A program made the position numbers and the translations under genes. A DNA stretch of 64,000 nucleotides from Bordetella genomosp. 1 (GTDB lineage Bacteria; Pseudomonadota; Gammaproteobacteria; Burkholderiales; Burkholderiaceae_B). The notes under the pieces were generated by a model, which saw only the letters and a list, made by a program, of their open reading frames with translations, did no database searches and had not been told where the DNA came from. Location of the stretch: contig NZ_NEVL01000004.1 in the NCBI RefSeq assembly GCF_002261335.1, positions 186,001 to 250,000 of the forward strand, written 5' to 3'. Positions 1-8,483 of this stretch are shown here, piece after piece (position 1 is the first letter of the stretch; each line of letters begins with the position of its first letter).

Positions 1-293
1 TGCGCTTCGACACCGCCCGCACCGACGTGCAACGCGCGGAGCTCGCGTCCGAGGCGGCCTGGGAAGGCGGCTGGATCAACGCCAATGGCCGTCCGCTGGC
101 CGAGGTGGTGGCGGCCCTGCGCCCCTACCGGCACGGCACCCTGCGGGTCTCCATGGCCGCAGGCGGCCTGCCGGTCACCGGCATGTTTCCGCTCGACGAC
201 ACCGACGCCGCCCTGCGTACGCTGCAACAGCAGATGCCGATCCAGGTGAGCAAAATGACACCGTGGTTTGTGTCTATCAGCGTATCGGCATAG
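1..293 (+). CDS. FecR-like anti-sigma factor regulator, C-terminal fragment
   Basis: The frame is open from the window edge to the TAG at 291-293, so the gene's start lies outside. The visible 96 or so residues carry the pattern of the FecR C-terminal domain: a short helix, a GGWINANGRPLAEVVAALRPY-type stretch, a strand GTLRVS, and a closing segment in which LDDTDAALRTLQQQMPIQV is followed by a short strand. FecR proteins sit in the inner membrane and relay outer-membrane siderophore receptor occupancy to an ECF sigma factor. By that family logic the sigma factor should lie upstream and a TonB-dependent receptor would be expected downstream. No receptor follows; rpsT does, so this is probably the last gene of its unit. 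Confidence 0.75.
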   Translation, partial: RFDTARTDVQRAELASEAAWEGGWINANGRPLAEVVAALRPYRHGTLRVSMAAGGLPVTGMFPLDDTDAALRTLQQQMPIQVSKMTPWFVSISVSA

Positions 294-550
294 AATCACG
301 GTCGTTGTGCCAATTGTGTTGGTCGCCCGCGCGCGTAAAAGCGCTGCCGGCGCCGCTCCGGACTCCTCCTTTGCCGGACCCTTGCCCCCCCAGCACAAAC
401 GGCTTTTCGCAGCAAAAACCCGCGCCCCGTCGCCGTTGCATCTCACGCGCAACCGCCCTGACGCCCGTTCTTGTTGCATTTGCACTACAAACACACCATC
501 AGATCAACTCTCGGCGCTGTGTCCGGTCGCGTGTCTTCTTCCCTTGGGGC
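294..550. other. Non-coding stretch between fecR-like gene and rpsT promoter
   Basis: Two overlapping short frames cross this stretch but have no ribosome site or family resemblance. No RNA gene, repeat or clear terminator hairpin is visible. It separates the FecR-like gene from the rpsT promoter. Confidence 0.4.
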
Positions 551-578
551 TTGCATTCCCCGGAGGGGCTGATACAAT
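551..578 (+). promoter_or_regulatory. Probable sigma70 promoter of rpsT
   Basis: TTGCAT at 551-556 and TACAAT at 573-578 are separated by 16 bases. The predicted start, around 585, leaves a leader of about 30 bases before the rpsT ATG. This is inferred from hexamer match only. Confidence 0.5.
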
Positions 579-614
579 ATCTGACTTTGCCGAATTCACT
601 ACTTTTTAAGCAAC

Positions 615-878
615 ATGGCCAATACCGCCCAAGCCCGCAAGCGCGCTCGCCAATCGGTTGAGCGTAACAAGCACAACTCCAGCCTGCGCTCGATGCTGCG
701 CACCGCCATCAAGCGTGTTCGCCAGGCCATCGAAGCCGGTGACAAGGCTGTGGCTGGTGAAACGCTGCGCAAGGCGACCAGCGTGATCGACCGCGTGGCT
801 GACAAGAACATCATCCACAAGAACAAGGCCGCTCGCCACAAGAGCCGCCTGGCCGCTGCTGTCAAGGCGCTGGCCTAA
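615..878 (+). CDS. rpsT: 30S ribosomal protein S20
   Basis: The 87-residue product has the S20 composition and order: N-terminal [13 protein letters not shown], then the helical [22 protein letters not shown] segment, and a basic close ending in [19 protein letters not shown]20 binds 16S rRNA and stabilises the body of the small subunit. The length equals the usual 86-88 residues. The ATG at 615 is the only sensible start, with its own promoter 37-64 bases upstream and a strong terminator 49 bases after the stop, so it is monocistronic. In other bacteria S20 represses its own translation; the short leader allows this, but nothing specific can be read. Confidence 0.97.
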   Translation: MANTAQARKRARQSVERNKHNSSLRSMLRTAIKRVRQAIEAGDKAVAGETLRKATSVIDRVADKNIIHKNKAARHKSRLAAAVKALA

Positions 879-926
879 GTTCTGCCGCCCCGCTCACCCG
901 GGGCAGCAAGAATACGGCAAATGAAG

Positions 927-954
927 AAGGATGCCCGCGGGCATCCTTTTTTGT
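927..954 (+). terminator. Rho-independent terminator of rpsT
   Basis: A 10-bp perfect stem (927-936 with 939-948, two-base loop) runs into a T tract. On the other strand the stem is followed by a weaker T-rich run, so it may also stop the leftward aldolase gene ending at 970. Confidence 0.88.
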
Positions 955-969
955 TTTGGTCGCGCGGCC

Positions 970-1737
970 TCAGGTGGGGAATGCCTCGCGCAACGCGAAG
1001 GTGGCCTGCTTGAAGATGCCCAGGTCGGTGCCGACCGCGACGAAATTCATGCCCATGTCGATGTAGCGGCGCGCATCGGCCGCCACCGGCGCCAGGATGC
1101 CCACGGCCTTGCCGGCCGCGCTGATGCGCTCGTGCAGATGGCGGATGGCTTCCTGCACCTCGGGGTGACCCGGGTTGCCCAGGTGGCCCAGGCCGGCGGC
1201 CAGGTCCGACGGCCCGATGAACACGCCATCCACCCCTTCCACCGCCGCGATCCTGTCGACCGCCTCGATGCCGGGCCGGCTTTCGATCTGCAGCAGCACG
1301 CAGATGTTGTCGTTGATCGTGTGCAGGTAGTCAGGCACCGTGCCGTAGCGGTTGCTGCGCTGCAGGCCCGCCACGCCGCGCATGCCTTGCGGCGGATAGC
1401 GCGTGGCGGCCACGGCGCGCAGCGCGTCGTCTTCGGATTCGATGAACGGGATCAGCAGGTTGTAGAAGCCGATGTCGAGCAGGCGCTTGATCTCGACCGG
1501 GTCGTTCCACGACGGCCGCCCCACGGCGGCGCTGGCGCTGCCCTGCAGGGCCTGCAGCTGCTGCAGGAACATCGGCACCTCGTTGGGCGAGTGCTCGCCG
1601 TCGAGCAGCAGCCAGTCGAAATTGGCCAGGCCGGCGAGCTCCGCCGTGATGTGGCTCGACATGCACATCCAGAAACCGATGAGCCGTTCGCGCGCCAGGA
1701 TGCGCTGGCGGAAGCGGTTGGGCAATGGGGAAGTCAT
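970..1737 (-). CDS. HpcH/HpaI-family class II aldolase (2-keto-3-deoxyglucarate aldolase type)
   Basis: The 255-residue product matches the HpcH/HpaI aldolase/citrate lyase family, which splits 2-keto-3-deoxy sugar acids or related 4-hydroxy-2-oxo acids to pyruvate plus an aldehyde using a divalent metal. Family marks are FDWLLLDGEHSPNE near the N-terminus, the Gly-rich YPPQGMRG segment, the metal-binding Glu in LLQIESRPGIEAVD and the Asp in GVDGVFIGPSDLAAGLG. The ATG at 1737 was chosen over an upstream in-frame start at 1800 because homologues begin near it and a GGAG lies about 15 bases upstream. It is last in a five-gene leftward set (gap 88 bases to the Bug gene). Exact substrate is unknown; glucarate/galactarate breakdown is the usual role. 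Confidence 0.85.
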   Translation of the reverse strand: MTSPLPNRFRQRILARERLIGFWMCMSSHITAELAGLANFDWLLLDGEHSPNEVPMFLQQLQALQGSASAAVGRPSWNDPVEIKRLLDIGFYNLLIPFIESEDDALRAVAATRYPPQGMRGVAGLQRSNRYGTVPDYLHTINDNICVLLQIESRPGIEAVDRIAAVEGVDGVFIGPSDLAAGLGHLGNPGHPEVQEAIRHLHERISAAGKAVGILAPVAADARRYIDMGMNFVAVGTDLGIFKQATFALREAFPT

Positions 1738-1825
1738 AGTGTTGCAAATCTCCAGCTGAATGGGGTGCGCGCCACCCTGGCGCGCACCCGCGACATCCAC
1801 GGTGCGGGCGATTGCCCGCGCCCGA

Positions 1826-2818
1826 TCAATCCATGCGTGCGCCCGAGGCGCGTGCGGCCTTGCCCCACTTCTCGATCTCGCCGCTCACGAACTGCGAGAA
1901 CGCCTTGGGATCGTTGCCGATCACCACGAAGCCGACGGCCTCGAGTTTGCCCTTGAGTTCGGGCTGCGCCAAGGCCTTGACGGTGGCCTTGTGCAGACGC
2001 TCGATCACCGGCGCGGGCGTGCCCTTGGGCGCGGACAGGCCGAACCAGGATTCCGCCGCGAAACCCGGATAGCCCGACTCGGCCACGGTGGGCACGTCGG
2101 GATAGGCGGGGTTGCGCTTCTCGCTGGCCACGGCCAGCGCGCGCACCTTGCCCGACTGCACCTGCGGCAGCAGGTTGTCCTGGTTGAGGAACAGCACCTG
2201 CACCCGGCCGCCGATGGTATCGGTGATCGCCGCCGCGCCGCCCTTGTACGGCACGTGCACGAGGTCGATGCCCGCCGCCTGCTTGAGCATCTCCATCGCC
2301 AGGTGGCCCGACGAGCCGTTGCCCGAGCTGGCGTGGGTGTACTTGCCCGGATTCGCCTTGGCCAGCTTGATGAAGTCGGCGAAGGTCTTGGCCTCGAAAT
2401 CGTTGTTGGCCACCAGCACGTTGGGGCCGGTGGCGAGCAGCGAGATGTGGGCGAAGTCGCTGTCCTGGTAGGGCATGGACTGGTAGAGCGCGTAGCTGAT
2501 CGCATTCGAGCCCACGCCCGAGAGCAGCAGCGTGTAGCCGTCGGCGGGCGACTTGGCCACGGCGTCCGAGCCGATGTTGCCGTTGGCCCCACCCCGGTTC
2601 TCGACGATCACGGTCTGGCCCAGCTCCTTGCCCAGCTCCGCGGCCAGCAGGCGGCCGACCGCATCGGTGCTGCCGCCGGGCGGGAACGGCACGATCAGGC
2701 GCACCGGCTTGTCGGGATAGGCGGCCTGCGCCTGCACGGCGCCGGGCGCGGCCCAGCCCGCGATCGCCACGACGGCGGCGCTCAATGCGCTGCACAGCAA
2801 GGTACGGCGTTGGTTCAT
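1826..2818 (-). CDS. Bug-family (TctC) periplasmic solute receptor
   Basis: The 330-residue protein begins with a cleavable signal peptide (basic MNQRRT, hydrophobic core, AVQAQA cleavage region) and continues with the Bug signature YPDKPVRLIVPFPPGGSTD, then VENRGGANGNIGSDAVAKSPADGYTLL and the Tyr-Lys-Gly-Gly hinge. Bug proteins bind carboxylates or amides for tripartite tricarboxylate transporters; no TctA or TctB gene is nearby, so the partner must be elsewhere or the protein may act as a sensor. The start at 2818 has GGAG eight bases upstream. It sits between the Ldh-family gene (gap 160) and the HpcH aldolase (gap 88), so its ligand is probably the substrate of those enzymes (inference). 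Confidence 0.9.
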   Translation of the reverse strand: MNQRRTLLCSALSAAVVAIAGWAAPGAVQAQAAYPDKPVRLIVPFPPGGSTDAVGRLLAAELGKELGQTVIVENRGGANGNIGSDAVAKSPADGYTLLLSGVGSNAISYALYQSMPYQDSDFAHISLLATGPNVLVANNDFEAKTFADFIKLAKANPGKYTHASSGNGSSGHLAMEMLKQAAGIDLVHVPYKGGAAAITDTIGGRVQVLFLNQDNLLPQVQSGKVRALAVASEKRNPAYPDVPTVAESGYPGFAAESWFGLSAPKGTPAPVIERLHKATVKALAQPELKGKLEAVGFVVIGNDPKAFSQFVSGEIEKWGKAARASGARMD

Positions 2819-2978
2819 GGTTTTGTCTCCTGTCGTGTTGTTATCGCCCGGTGCCATTGCGAGAGCCCGGCCCGGGCGTGTCGCCGGCCGTGAGCGGCCG
2901 GCATCGAGGCGCCGTGCGTCGATGGATGCGTCCGCAACCATCGGCGCACGGCGCCGGGTTCAGGACCCGCCGCGCGCC

Positions 2979-4127
2979 TCAGCCGCGCAGCACGAAGGGC
3001 GCGCCGGCGCGCTCGCAGATGCCGGCCAGGCGCTCGAGCAGGGCCGGCGCCAGCGCCAGGCCCAGGCTCGCGCGCTCGGCGCGTGCCCGCATCTCGGGGT
3101 CACCGGGCACCAGCACCGGCCGGCCCGGATCGGCCGGCGGCGTGTCGCGCATGGTGTCGATGAGCTCGTCCATGTCGTCTTCGAAGGAGCCGGCTTCGCG
3201 GAAGGCGTCGGGATTGAGGGCGAGGAAGAAGTGCCCCACGTCGTCGGGATCGCCGGCGCCGCGGCGCGCCTGGTGCCGAACCGCCAGCGCGCTGCCGCCC
3301 AGCGTGCCGCCCAGCACCTGCGCCATGAGCGCCAGGCCATAGCCCTTGTGGCTGCTCATGGCCGCGGTGCCGCCCAAGGGCGTCAGGCCGCCCTCGGCAT
3401 GCTTGAAGATGTATTCCATGGCGCGGGCCGAGTCGGTGATCGTGTTGCCGGCGCCGTCCACCGCCCAGCCCGGCGGCAAGGGCTTGCCGAGGTAGTCGTA
3501 GACCTTGACCTTGTTGGCCGCGACCGTGGTGGTGGCCATGTCGAGCACCAGCGGCTCGTTCTGCGCAGCCGGCGCGGCGAACGCGATCGGATTGGTGCCC
3601 AGCATCGGCATGGCACCGTGCGTGGGAACCAGGATCAGCGTGGTGGCGCTGCTCGTGACCAGGCCCACCAGCCCGCGCTGCACGGCCATGCGCGCGTATA
3701 CGCCGGCGGCGCCGAAATGATGCGAGTTGCGCACCGCGACCGCGCCCACGCCATGCTCCAGGGCCTTGTCGCAGGCCAGTTGCATGGCCTGCGCGCTCAC
3801 CGGATGGCCCAGCCCGCCCATGCCGTCGAGCAAGGCGCTGGACCCGCCCTCGCGCACGATGCGCGGCCGCGCATCCAGCCGCAGCGTGCCCGCCTCGAGC
3901 TTGGCCTCGTACGACGGCAGCATCGAAATGCCGTGCGAATCGATGCCGATCAGGTCGGTCTCGGCCATGAGGTCGGCGGCCACGCCGGCCAGGTCGGCGG
4001 GCATGCCCCAGGCGCGCAGCACCCCGTCGATCTGTTCACGCACCCGCCCGATCGGCACGCGCCCGGTCTCCACCTCGATGGGGGTCTCGTCCGCGTGGGA
4101 ATCCTGCCTGCTGCCGCTGTCCTGCAC
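2979..4127 (-). CDS. Ldh-family NAD(P)-dependent oxidoreductase (malate/L-lactate dehydrogenase fold)
   Basis: The protein belongs to the Ldh_2 family (YlbC/DlgD/ComC type), which oxidises 2-hydroxyacids or reduces 2-oxoacids and is unrelated to classical lactate dehydrogenase. The catalytic-region motif DSHGISMLPSY follows about 60 residues of helical N-terminus, then NSHHFGAAGVYARMA and TNPIAFAAPA, and the C-terminal SSHKGYGLALMAQVLGG. GTG at 4127 (382 residues) is preferred: CCAAGGAG sits seven bases ahead. A TTG at 4157 would add ten residues but has no ribosome site. It follows the GntR gene by 66 bases. Sugar-acid or sulfolactate-type dehydrogenases in this family have similar neighbourhoods; which applies here cannot be told. 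Confidence 0.87.
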   Translation of the reverse strand: MQDSGSRQDSHADETPIEVETGRVPIGRVREQIDGVLRAWGMPADLAGVAADLMAETDLIGIDSHGISMLPSYEAKLEAGTLRLDARPRIVREGGSSALLDGMGGLGHPVSAQAMQLACDKALEHGVGAVAVRNSHHFGAAGVYARMAVQRGLVGLVTSSATTLILVPTHGAMPMLGTNPIAFAAPAAQNEPLVLDMATTTVAANKVKVYDYLGKPLPPGWAVDGAGNTITDSARAMEYIFKHAEGGLTPLGGTAAMSSHKGYGLALMAQVLGGTLGGSALAVRHQARRGAGDPDDVGHFFLALNPDAFREAGSFEDDMDELIDTMRDTPPADPGRPVLVPGDPEMRARAERASLGLALAPALLERLAGICERAGAPFVLRG

Positions 4128-4193
4128 GATGTCTCCTTGGGGTCCTGTGGCCCGCAATGTGTGGTGTCGATGCGTGGCGCCGGCACGCCGCGC

Positions 4194-4955
4194 TCAGTCG
4201 CGCTCCCGGTCGACCAGGCGGTGCCGCGCCTGGCCCAGGTGAAACTGCATGGCGACGCGCGCGCGCTCGCCGTCCTGCTCGCGGATGGCGCTCAGGATGG
4301 CGGCATGTTCGTCGGCTACGCGCTGCGCCCGGGCGCGCGAGCCGGTCCGGGTGAGGCTCAGGCTCAGCCGCATGAAGCCGCTGATCGCCTCATGGATGTT
4401 CTCGAGCACGCCCCAGTAGAAATCGTTGCCGCTGGCGTCGGCGATGCTGGCGTGAAAGGCCAGGTCGGCCTCGGGCGACACCCTGCCCTGTTCGAGCGCC
4501 TCGACGAAGGCGCGGTGGGCCGCGGCGATGCGCTCGAGCTGCTCGTCGGTGCGGCGCAGGGCCGCGAGCCGGGCCGCGTCGCCCTCGAGCGCGACGCGCA
4601 CTTCCTGGGCGCGCAGGTAGGCGCCCACGTTCTGCACGTCGGGGAAGGTCTTGAGTCGCGGGGCCGGCTGATGGCTGACGAAGGTGCCCAGGCCCTGGTG
4701 CGCCGTGACCAGCCCGTCGGCGCGCAGCCGCAGCAGCGCCTCGCGCACCACCGGCCGCGACACGCCGAACTTGTCGCAGATCTCGTGTTCGGAGGGCAGC
4801 TTGTCGCCGACGTTCAGGCGGCCGGACGCGATGCTCTCGAAGATCTGGCCGTAGAGCTGATCGGCCAGGCGCACGCGCTGGCCGCGCTCGAGCGGCGCGA
4901 CATCGGCCGCCAAGGTGTCGTCGGCCACTTTCTCGGACTGCAACTTTCGGGCCAC
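4194..4955 (-). CDS. GntR-family transcription regulator, FCD (FadR) subfamily
   Basis: The N-terminal winged helix is clear: LADQLYGQIFESIASGRLNVGDKLPSEHEICDKFGVSRPVVREAL is the GntR pattern (read in pieces). An all-helical FCD effector domain follows, with Asp in EADLAFHASIADASGN, and later His residues suited to metal/carboxylate binding. The GTG at 4955 (253 residues) has GGAG five bases upstream and replaces a longer frame reaching 5072. It lies inside the leftward operon, between the DHDPS-like gene and the Ldh gene, the usual position for a local repressor. The two TTGTNNNACAA-like sites at 6030-6072 have the form bound by FCD-type GntR proteins, so they are its likely operators. Confidence 0.92.
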   Translation of the reverse strand: MARKLQSEKVADDTLAADVAPLERGQRVRLADQLYGQIFESIASGRLNVGDKLPSEHEICDKFGVSRPVVREALLRLRADGLVTAHQGLGTFVSHQPAPRLKTFPDVQNVGAYLRAQEVRVALEGDAARLAALRRTDEQLERIAAAHRAFVEALEQGRVSPEADLAFHASIADASGNDFYWGVLENIHEAISGFMRLSLSLTRTGSRARAQRVADEHAAILSAIREQDGERARVAMQFHLGQARHRLVDRERD

Positions 4956-5031
4956 GCAAACTCCTGTACATCGATGAGCGAACGCTATGGTAGCGCCTGC
5001 GCGTGCGGCAGGCGCGGCGTCGCGCCCGGCC

Positions 5032-5961
5032 TCAGGCCGCCACGGCCTCGCGGTCGAAGTCGTAGAGCGCACGCGCCACGGGCTCGACCTGCTTCTTTTC
5101 CTCGGCCGACAGGCCGGTGAGCAGGGGCAGCATCGGGCCCATGTCGGCCACGCCGGCCAGGCTCACCGCGTCGTGCAGCACGCGGATCGGGCTGATGCCG
5201 TCGCGGCAATCCTCGAGCGCGATGAACGACTGGCGCAGCTGCTCGGCCTCGTCGAAACGGCCCTCGTGCAGCAGATGCAGCAGCCGCATCGACGCGCGCG
5301 GCGCCAGGCACACCGAGCCCGAGGTGAAGCTCTTCAGGCCGAAGTCGCGATAGTGCACGACCGCGGGCCGCTCGCCGATGCCGCTCACGATCCAGCGCGA
5401 ATCGATCTCGGCCAGCAGCGACGCGAGGTAGGGATCATCGGCCGGGTTCTCCCGCACCGCGGCGTACTTGAAGGCCACGATGCGGTTCTCGGCGATCAGC
5501 TGTGCCAGCGTGTCGGGGCGCAGGTAGTTGGCCGACTTGATGTACACGACCACCGGCTTGCCCAGCGCGTCGGAGAAGCGGCGCACGCCCTCGGCGAGGC
5601 CCGCGTCGGTGTAGGGAAACGACATCGGCAGCAGCATCGCGGTGGGGAAGGCGCGGCTGCGCAGGATCGCCGCCTGGTCGATGAGCTTGCCGTAGTCGGG
5701 GCCGGCCGAGGGCAGCACCCAGGTGTCGGGCCCGGCCGCTTCGGCCAGGAAGTCGACCACGCGCGCATATTCGCTGACCGCGATGTTGTAGAAGTTGGCA
5801 TTGCCGCCGTACATCACGTTGCGCACGCCACCGGCCTCGAGATGCCCCAGCAGCTTGCGGTTCGCCGCCTCGTTGAGCGAGAGATCGGCGTGGCGCGCCA
5901 GCGGCGGCACGGCAATCACGGAACGCTGCAGGTCGGCGGTGGTGACCGGGGTGGTTTTCAT
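5032..5961 (-). CDS. DHDPS/NAL-family Schiff-base aldolase or dehydratase
   Basis: The 309-residue product has the length and layout of the dihydrodipicolinate synthase/N-acetylneuraminate lyase family. The Schiff-base lysine is K165 in IVAFKYAAV, with the partner tyrosine Y140 in VVVYIKSANYL, and the N-terminal VMYGGNANFYN replaces the usual GTTGE box. The true biosynthetic enzyme has a GTTGE and a GIKEA motif that are absent here, so a catabolic 2-oxo-acid aldolase/dehydratase role is more likely. ATG at 5961 has GAGGAG nine bases upstream. It is first in the leftward operon and divergent from a Bug receptor gene across the operator region. Confidence 0.85.
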   Translation of the reverse strand: MKTTPVTTADLQRSVIAVPPLARHADLSLNEAANRKLLGHLEAGGVRNVMYGGNANFYNIAVSEYARVVDFLAEAAGPDTWVLPSAGPDYGKLIDQAAILRSRAFPTAMLLPMSFPYTDAGLAEGVRRFSDALGKPVVVYIKSANYLRPDTLAQLIAENRIVAFKYAAVRENPADDPYLASLLAEIDSRWIVSGIGERPAVVHYRDFGLKSFTSGSVCLAPRASMRLLHLLHEGRFDEAEQLRQSFIALEDCRDGISPIRVLHDAVSLAGVADMGPMLPLLTGLSAEEKKQVEPVARALYDFDREAVAA

Positions 5962-6027
5962 GGCCAGACTCCTCGTAATGGGCGGCGCACGACGGCGCGA
6001 AAGTGGCGGCCAGTATGCGGAAAAAAC

Positions 6028-6072
6028 ACTTGATTGACAAGTTGGCGCCCCATACCTATATTTGTTTTACAA
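6028..6072. promoter_or_regulatory. Paired GntR-type operators in the divergent control region
   Basis: Two similar inverted repeats occur: TTGATTGACAA at 6030-6040 (inside the longer palindrome ACTTG-N5-CAAGT, 6028-6042) and TTGTTTTACAA at 6062-6072. Their centres are 32 bases apart, about three helical turns. The form TTGTNNNACAA is known for FCD-type GntR regulators. The first overlaps the -35 and the second the -10 of the rightward promoter, which fits repression. Binding by the GntR protein at 4194-4955 is inference. Confidence 0.55.
6034..6062 (+). promoter_or_regulatory. Strong sigma70 promoter for the Bug-Bug-dehydrogenase operon
   Basis: A perfect TTGACA at 6034-6039 is followed after 17 bases by TATATT at 6057-6062. 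Transcription would start near 6069, giving a leader of about 190 bases before the ATG at 6257. Confidence 0.65.
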
Positions 6073-6256
6073 GCATGGGCGGCCCACCGCCCGGGGCGGC
6101 CGCCCACGCGGCGCAAGCACGATGTTCAGCAAGTGGTGTTCAAGCAGTACGCAGGCGCGGCAACGCTGCCCTGCGAGCGATGCCCGCAGGCGCCGGCCAC
6201 CGGCGCCCGACACGACACGATGCGCCGACACAGGCGCACACCTGGAGACAAGATCG

Positions 6257-7270
6257 ATGCACCTGACCCTGCGCCGCGGCGCGCTCGCGCTCGCGACCTC
6301 CCTCGCCACCTGTATCGGTGCCCTCGCCACCCCGCTGGCCCATGCCGACGAAGCCGCCAGCTATCCCGAGCGCGACGTGCGCATCCTCGTGCCGTTCCCG
6401 GCAGGCGGCACCGCCGACATCGCGGCCCGCACCGTGGCGGCCGAGCTGGGCAAGCGCTGGGGCCGCGCGGTGGTGGTCGACAACAAGGCGGGCGCGGGCG
6501 GCAACGTCGGCACCGCCGAGGCCGCGCGCGCCAAGGGCGACGGCTACACCCTGCTGATGGGCACCGTGAGCACGCACGCCATCAACCAGTCGGTGTATCG
6601 CGAGCTGCCCTACGACCCGGTGAAGGATTTCGAGCCGGTGACGCTGGTGATTCCGGTGCCCAACGTGCTGGAGCTCAATCCCGCGTTTGCCAAGCGCCAC
6701 AACATCAACAACGTGGCCGAGCTCATCACGTACCTGAAGGCCAATCCCGACAAGGTCAACATGGCCTCCACCGGCAACGGCACCTCCACGCACCTGTCGG
6801 GCGAGCTGTTCCAGGCCATGACCGGCACCCGCATGACGCACGTGCCCTACAAGGGCAGCAGCCCCGCGCTCACCGACGTGATGGCCGGCTCGGCCGACCT
6901 GATCTTCGACAACCTGCCCTCCTCGATGGGCTTCATCAAGGGCGGCAAGCTCAAGCCGCTGGCGGTCACCACCGCGGCGCGCTCGCCGGCCCTGCCCGAC
7001 GTGCCGACGCTGGCCGAGGCCGGCGTGCCGGGCTACGAGGCCTCGAGCTGGTTCGGCCTGCTGGCGCCGGCCGGCACGCCGCCCGCCATCGTCGCCAGGA
7101 TCCAGCGCGACGTGGCCGAGGCGCTGCAGAACGAACAGGTGCGCACGCAACTATTGGCCCAGGGCGCCGTGCCCTCGGGCAACAGCCCCGCGCAATTCAA
7201 GAGTTTCATGGCGGACGAGACCAAAAAATGGGCCGGCGTCGTGCAGAAATCCGGCGCCAAGGTGGACTGA
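6257..7270 (+). CDS. Bug-family (TctC) periplasmic solute receptor
   Basis: The 337-residue protein starts at ATG 6257, nine bases after GGAG; an in-frame extension to 6062 is rejected because the signal peptide ([15 protein letters not shown] onward, cleavage near AHADEA) begins here. The mature part carries [47 protein letters not shown] and [17 protein letters not shown], all Bug hallmarks. It is the first gene rightward from the divergent control region and precedes a second Bug gene by 100 bases. No TctAB subunits are present. Two different receptors in one transcript suggest two related ligands, or transport plus sensing; which is not visible. Confidence 0.92.
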   Translation: MHLTLRRGALALATSLATCIGALATPLAHADEAASYPERDVRILVPFPAGGTADIAARTVAAELGKRWGRAVVVDNKAGAGGNVGTAEAARAKGDGYTLLMGTVSTHAINQSVYRELPYDPVKDFEPVTLVIPVPNVLELNPAFAKRHNINNVAELITYLKANPDKVNMASTGNGTSTHLSGELFQAMTGTRMTHVPYKGSSPALTDVMAGSADLIFDNLPSSMGFIKGGKLKPLAVTTAARSPALPDVPTLAEAGVPGYEASSWFGLLAPAGTPPAIVARIQRDVAEALQNEQVRTQLLAQGAVPSGNSPAQFKSFMADETKKWAGVVQKSGAKVD

Positions 7271-7370
7271 GGCCGAGCGCCGCGGTCCGCCGGGCAACCC
7301 CGGCAAACAGCCCGGCCGCCGATGCGCGCGGCGCCGGGCATCATGATCTACACGCGCGCCAGGAGACAAC

Positions 7371-8354
7371 GTGAAAAGCTTCAACTTTGCCGCCAGCCTC
7401 GTGCTGGGCACCCTGGCCTGCGCGTCCGTCGCGCACGCCGCCGACGACGCCAAGTCCTACCCCAACAAGCCGGTCACCATGATCGTGCCGTTCGTGCCGG
7501 GCGGCTCGTCCGACATCACCGCACGCTCGGTCACGCCGGGCCTGTCGAAGCTCCTGGGCCAGACCTTCGTGGTCGAGAACAAGCCCGGCGCCAACAGCTC
7601 GATCGGCGCGCAGCAGCTGGCCCGCTCCACGCCCGACGGCTACACCATGATGGTGGGCTCGATCGGCACCTTCTCGATCAACGAGGCGCTCTACAAGGAC
7701 CTCTCCTACAACCCCAGCAAGGACTTCATCTACCTGACCCAGGCGGTGCGCAATCCCAACGTGCTGGTGGCGCCGCCCTCCTTCCCGGCCAACACCGTGG
7801 CCGAGCTGGTCGAGTATGCGAAGAAGAATCCGGGCAAGGTGTCGTACGCCTCCTCGGGCACGGGCTCGTCGGATCACCTGTCGGCGGTGATGTTCCGCCA
7901 GCGCACCGACACCACCGGCGTGGACGTGCCGTATCGCGGCGGCGGCGCCGCGATCGCCGACCTGATGGGCGCGCAGGTCAACGTGTCGTTCCAGAACCTC
8001 GGCGCGGTCCAGACCCACATCAAGGGCGGCAAGCTCAAGGCCCTGGCCATCACCGGCGGCGAACGCGTGAAGGACCTGCCCGACGTGCCCACGCTCGAGG
8101 AAGCGGGCGTGAAGGACATGGTGGTGTACTCCTGGCAGGGCTTCGCCGTGCCCAAGGGCACGCCCCAGCCCATCGTGACCAAGCTGTCCGACGCGCTGAT
8201 CAAGACCCTGCACGACGAACAGGTCGCCAAGACCCTCGCCGGCCTGGGCTTCGAGGTGGTGGCCAACACGCCGCAGCAGTTCAGCGCGTTCCAGCAGCAG
8301 GAGGTCAAGCGCTGGAAGGAAGTGATCGAGAAGGGCAACATCAAGCTGGAATGA
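7371..8354 (+). CDS. Bug-family (TctC) periplasmic solute receptor
   Basis: The product has 327 residues, with a signal peptide (MKSFNFAASLVLGTLACASV, cleavage after AHA). Bug motifs follow: YPNKPVTMIVPFVPGGSSDI, VENKPGANSSIGAQQLARSTPDGYTMM and VPYRGGGAAIADLMG. GTG at 7371 is the start, with AGGAG eight bases upstream (7360-7364). It is the second receptor of the rightward operon, 100 bases after the first and 129 bases before a D-2-hydroxyacid dehydrogenase. That gap holds a 10-bp GC-rich stem-loop. The same Bug plus 2-hydroxyacid dehydrogenase pairing recurs at 53.2-55.3 kb. Confidence 0.92.
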   Translation: MKSFNFAASLVLGTLACASVAHAADDAKSYPNKPVTMIVPFVPGGSSDITARSVTPGLSKLLGQTFVVENKPGANSSIGAQQLARSTPDGYTMMVGSIGTFSINEALYKDLSYNPSKDFIYLTQAVRNPNVLVAPPSFPANTVAELVEYAKKNPGKVSYASSGTGSSDHLSAVMFRQRTDTTGVDVPYRGGGAAIADLMGAQVNVSFQNLGAVQTHIKGGKLKALAITGGERVKDLPDVPTLEEAGVKDMVVYSWQGFAVPKGTPQPIVTKLSDALIKTLHDEQVAKTLAGLGFEVVANTPQQFSAFQQQEVKRWKEVIEKGNIKLE

Positions 8355-8381
8355 GGCCGCGCGCCTGATGCCGCTGTCCCG

Positions 8382-8415
8382 GGGACGCGCCCGCGCGCCT
8401 GCGCTGGCGCGTCCC
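8382..8415. other. Intercistronic stem-loop between Bug and dehydrogenase genes
   Basis: A perfect 10-bp inverted repeat (8382-8391 with 8406-8415) lies in the 129-base gap. It lacks a T tract, so it is more likely an RNA-stabilising or processing hairpin than a full terminator. Confidence 0.4.
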
Positions 8416-8483
8416 GACCGCGACTATGCCGGCGCCGTCCGATCAAGTAGCATTTTCGTTTTGCCACCTCAGATTCGATCCCC

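Noticed and set aside
2817-5120. A 767-codon plus-strand frame across the Ldh and GntR genes
   Set aside because: It covers genes with firm family signatures on the other strand and shows no domain of its own.
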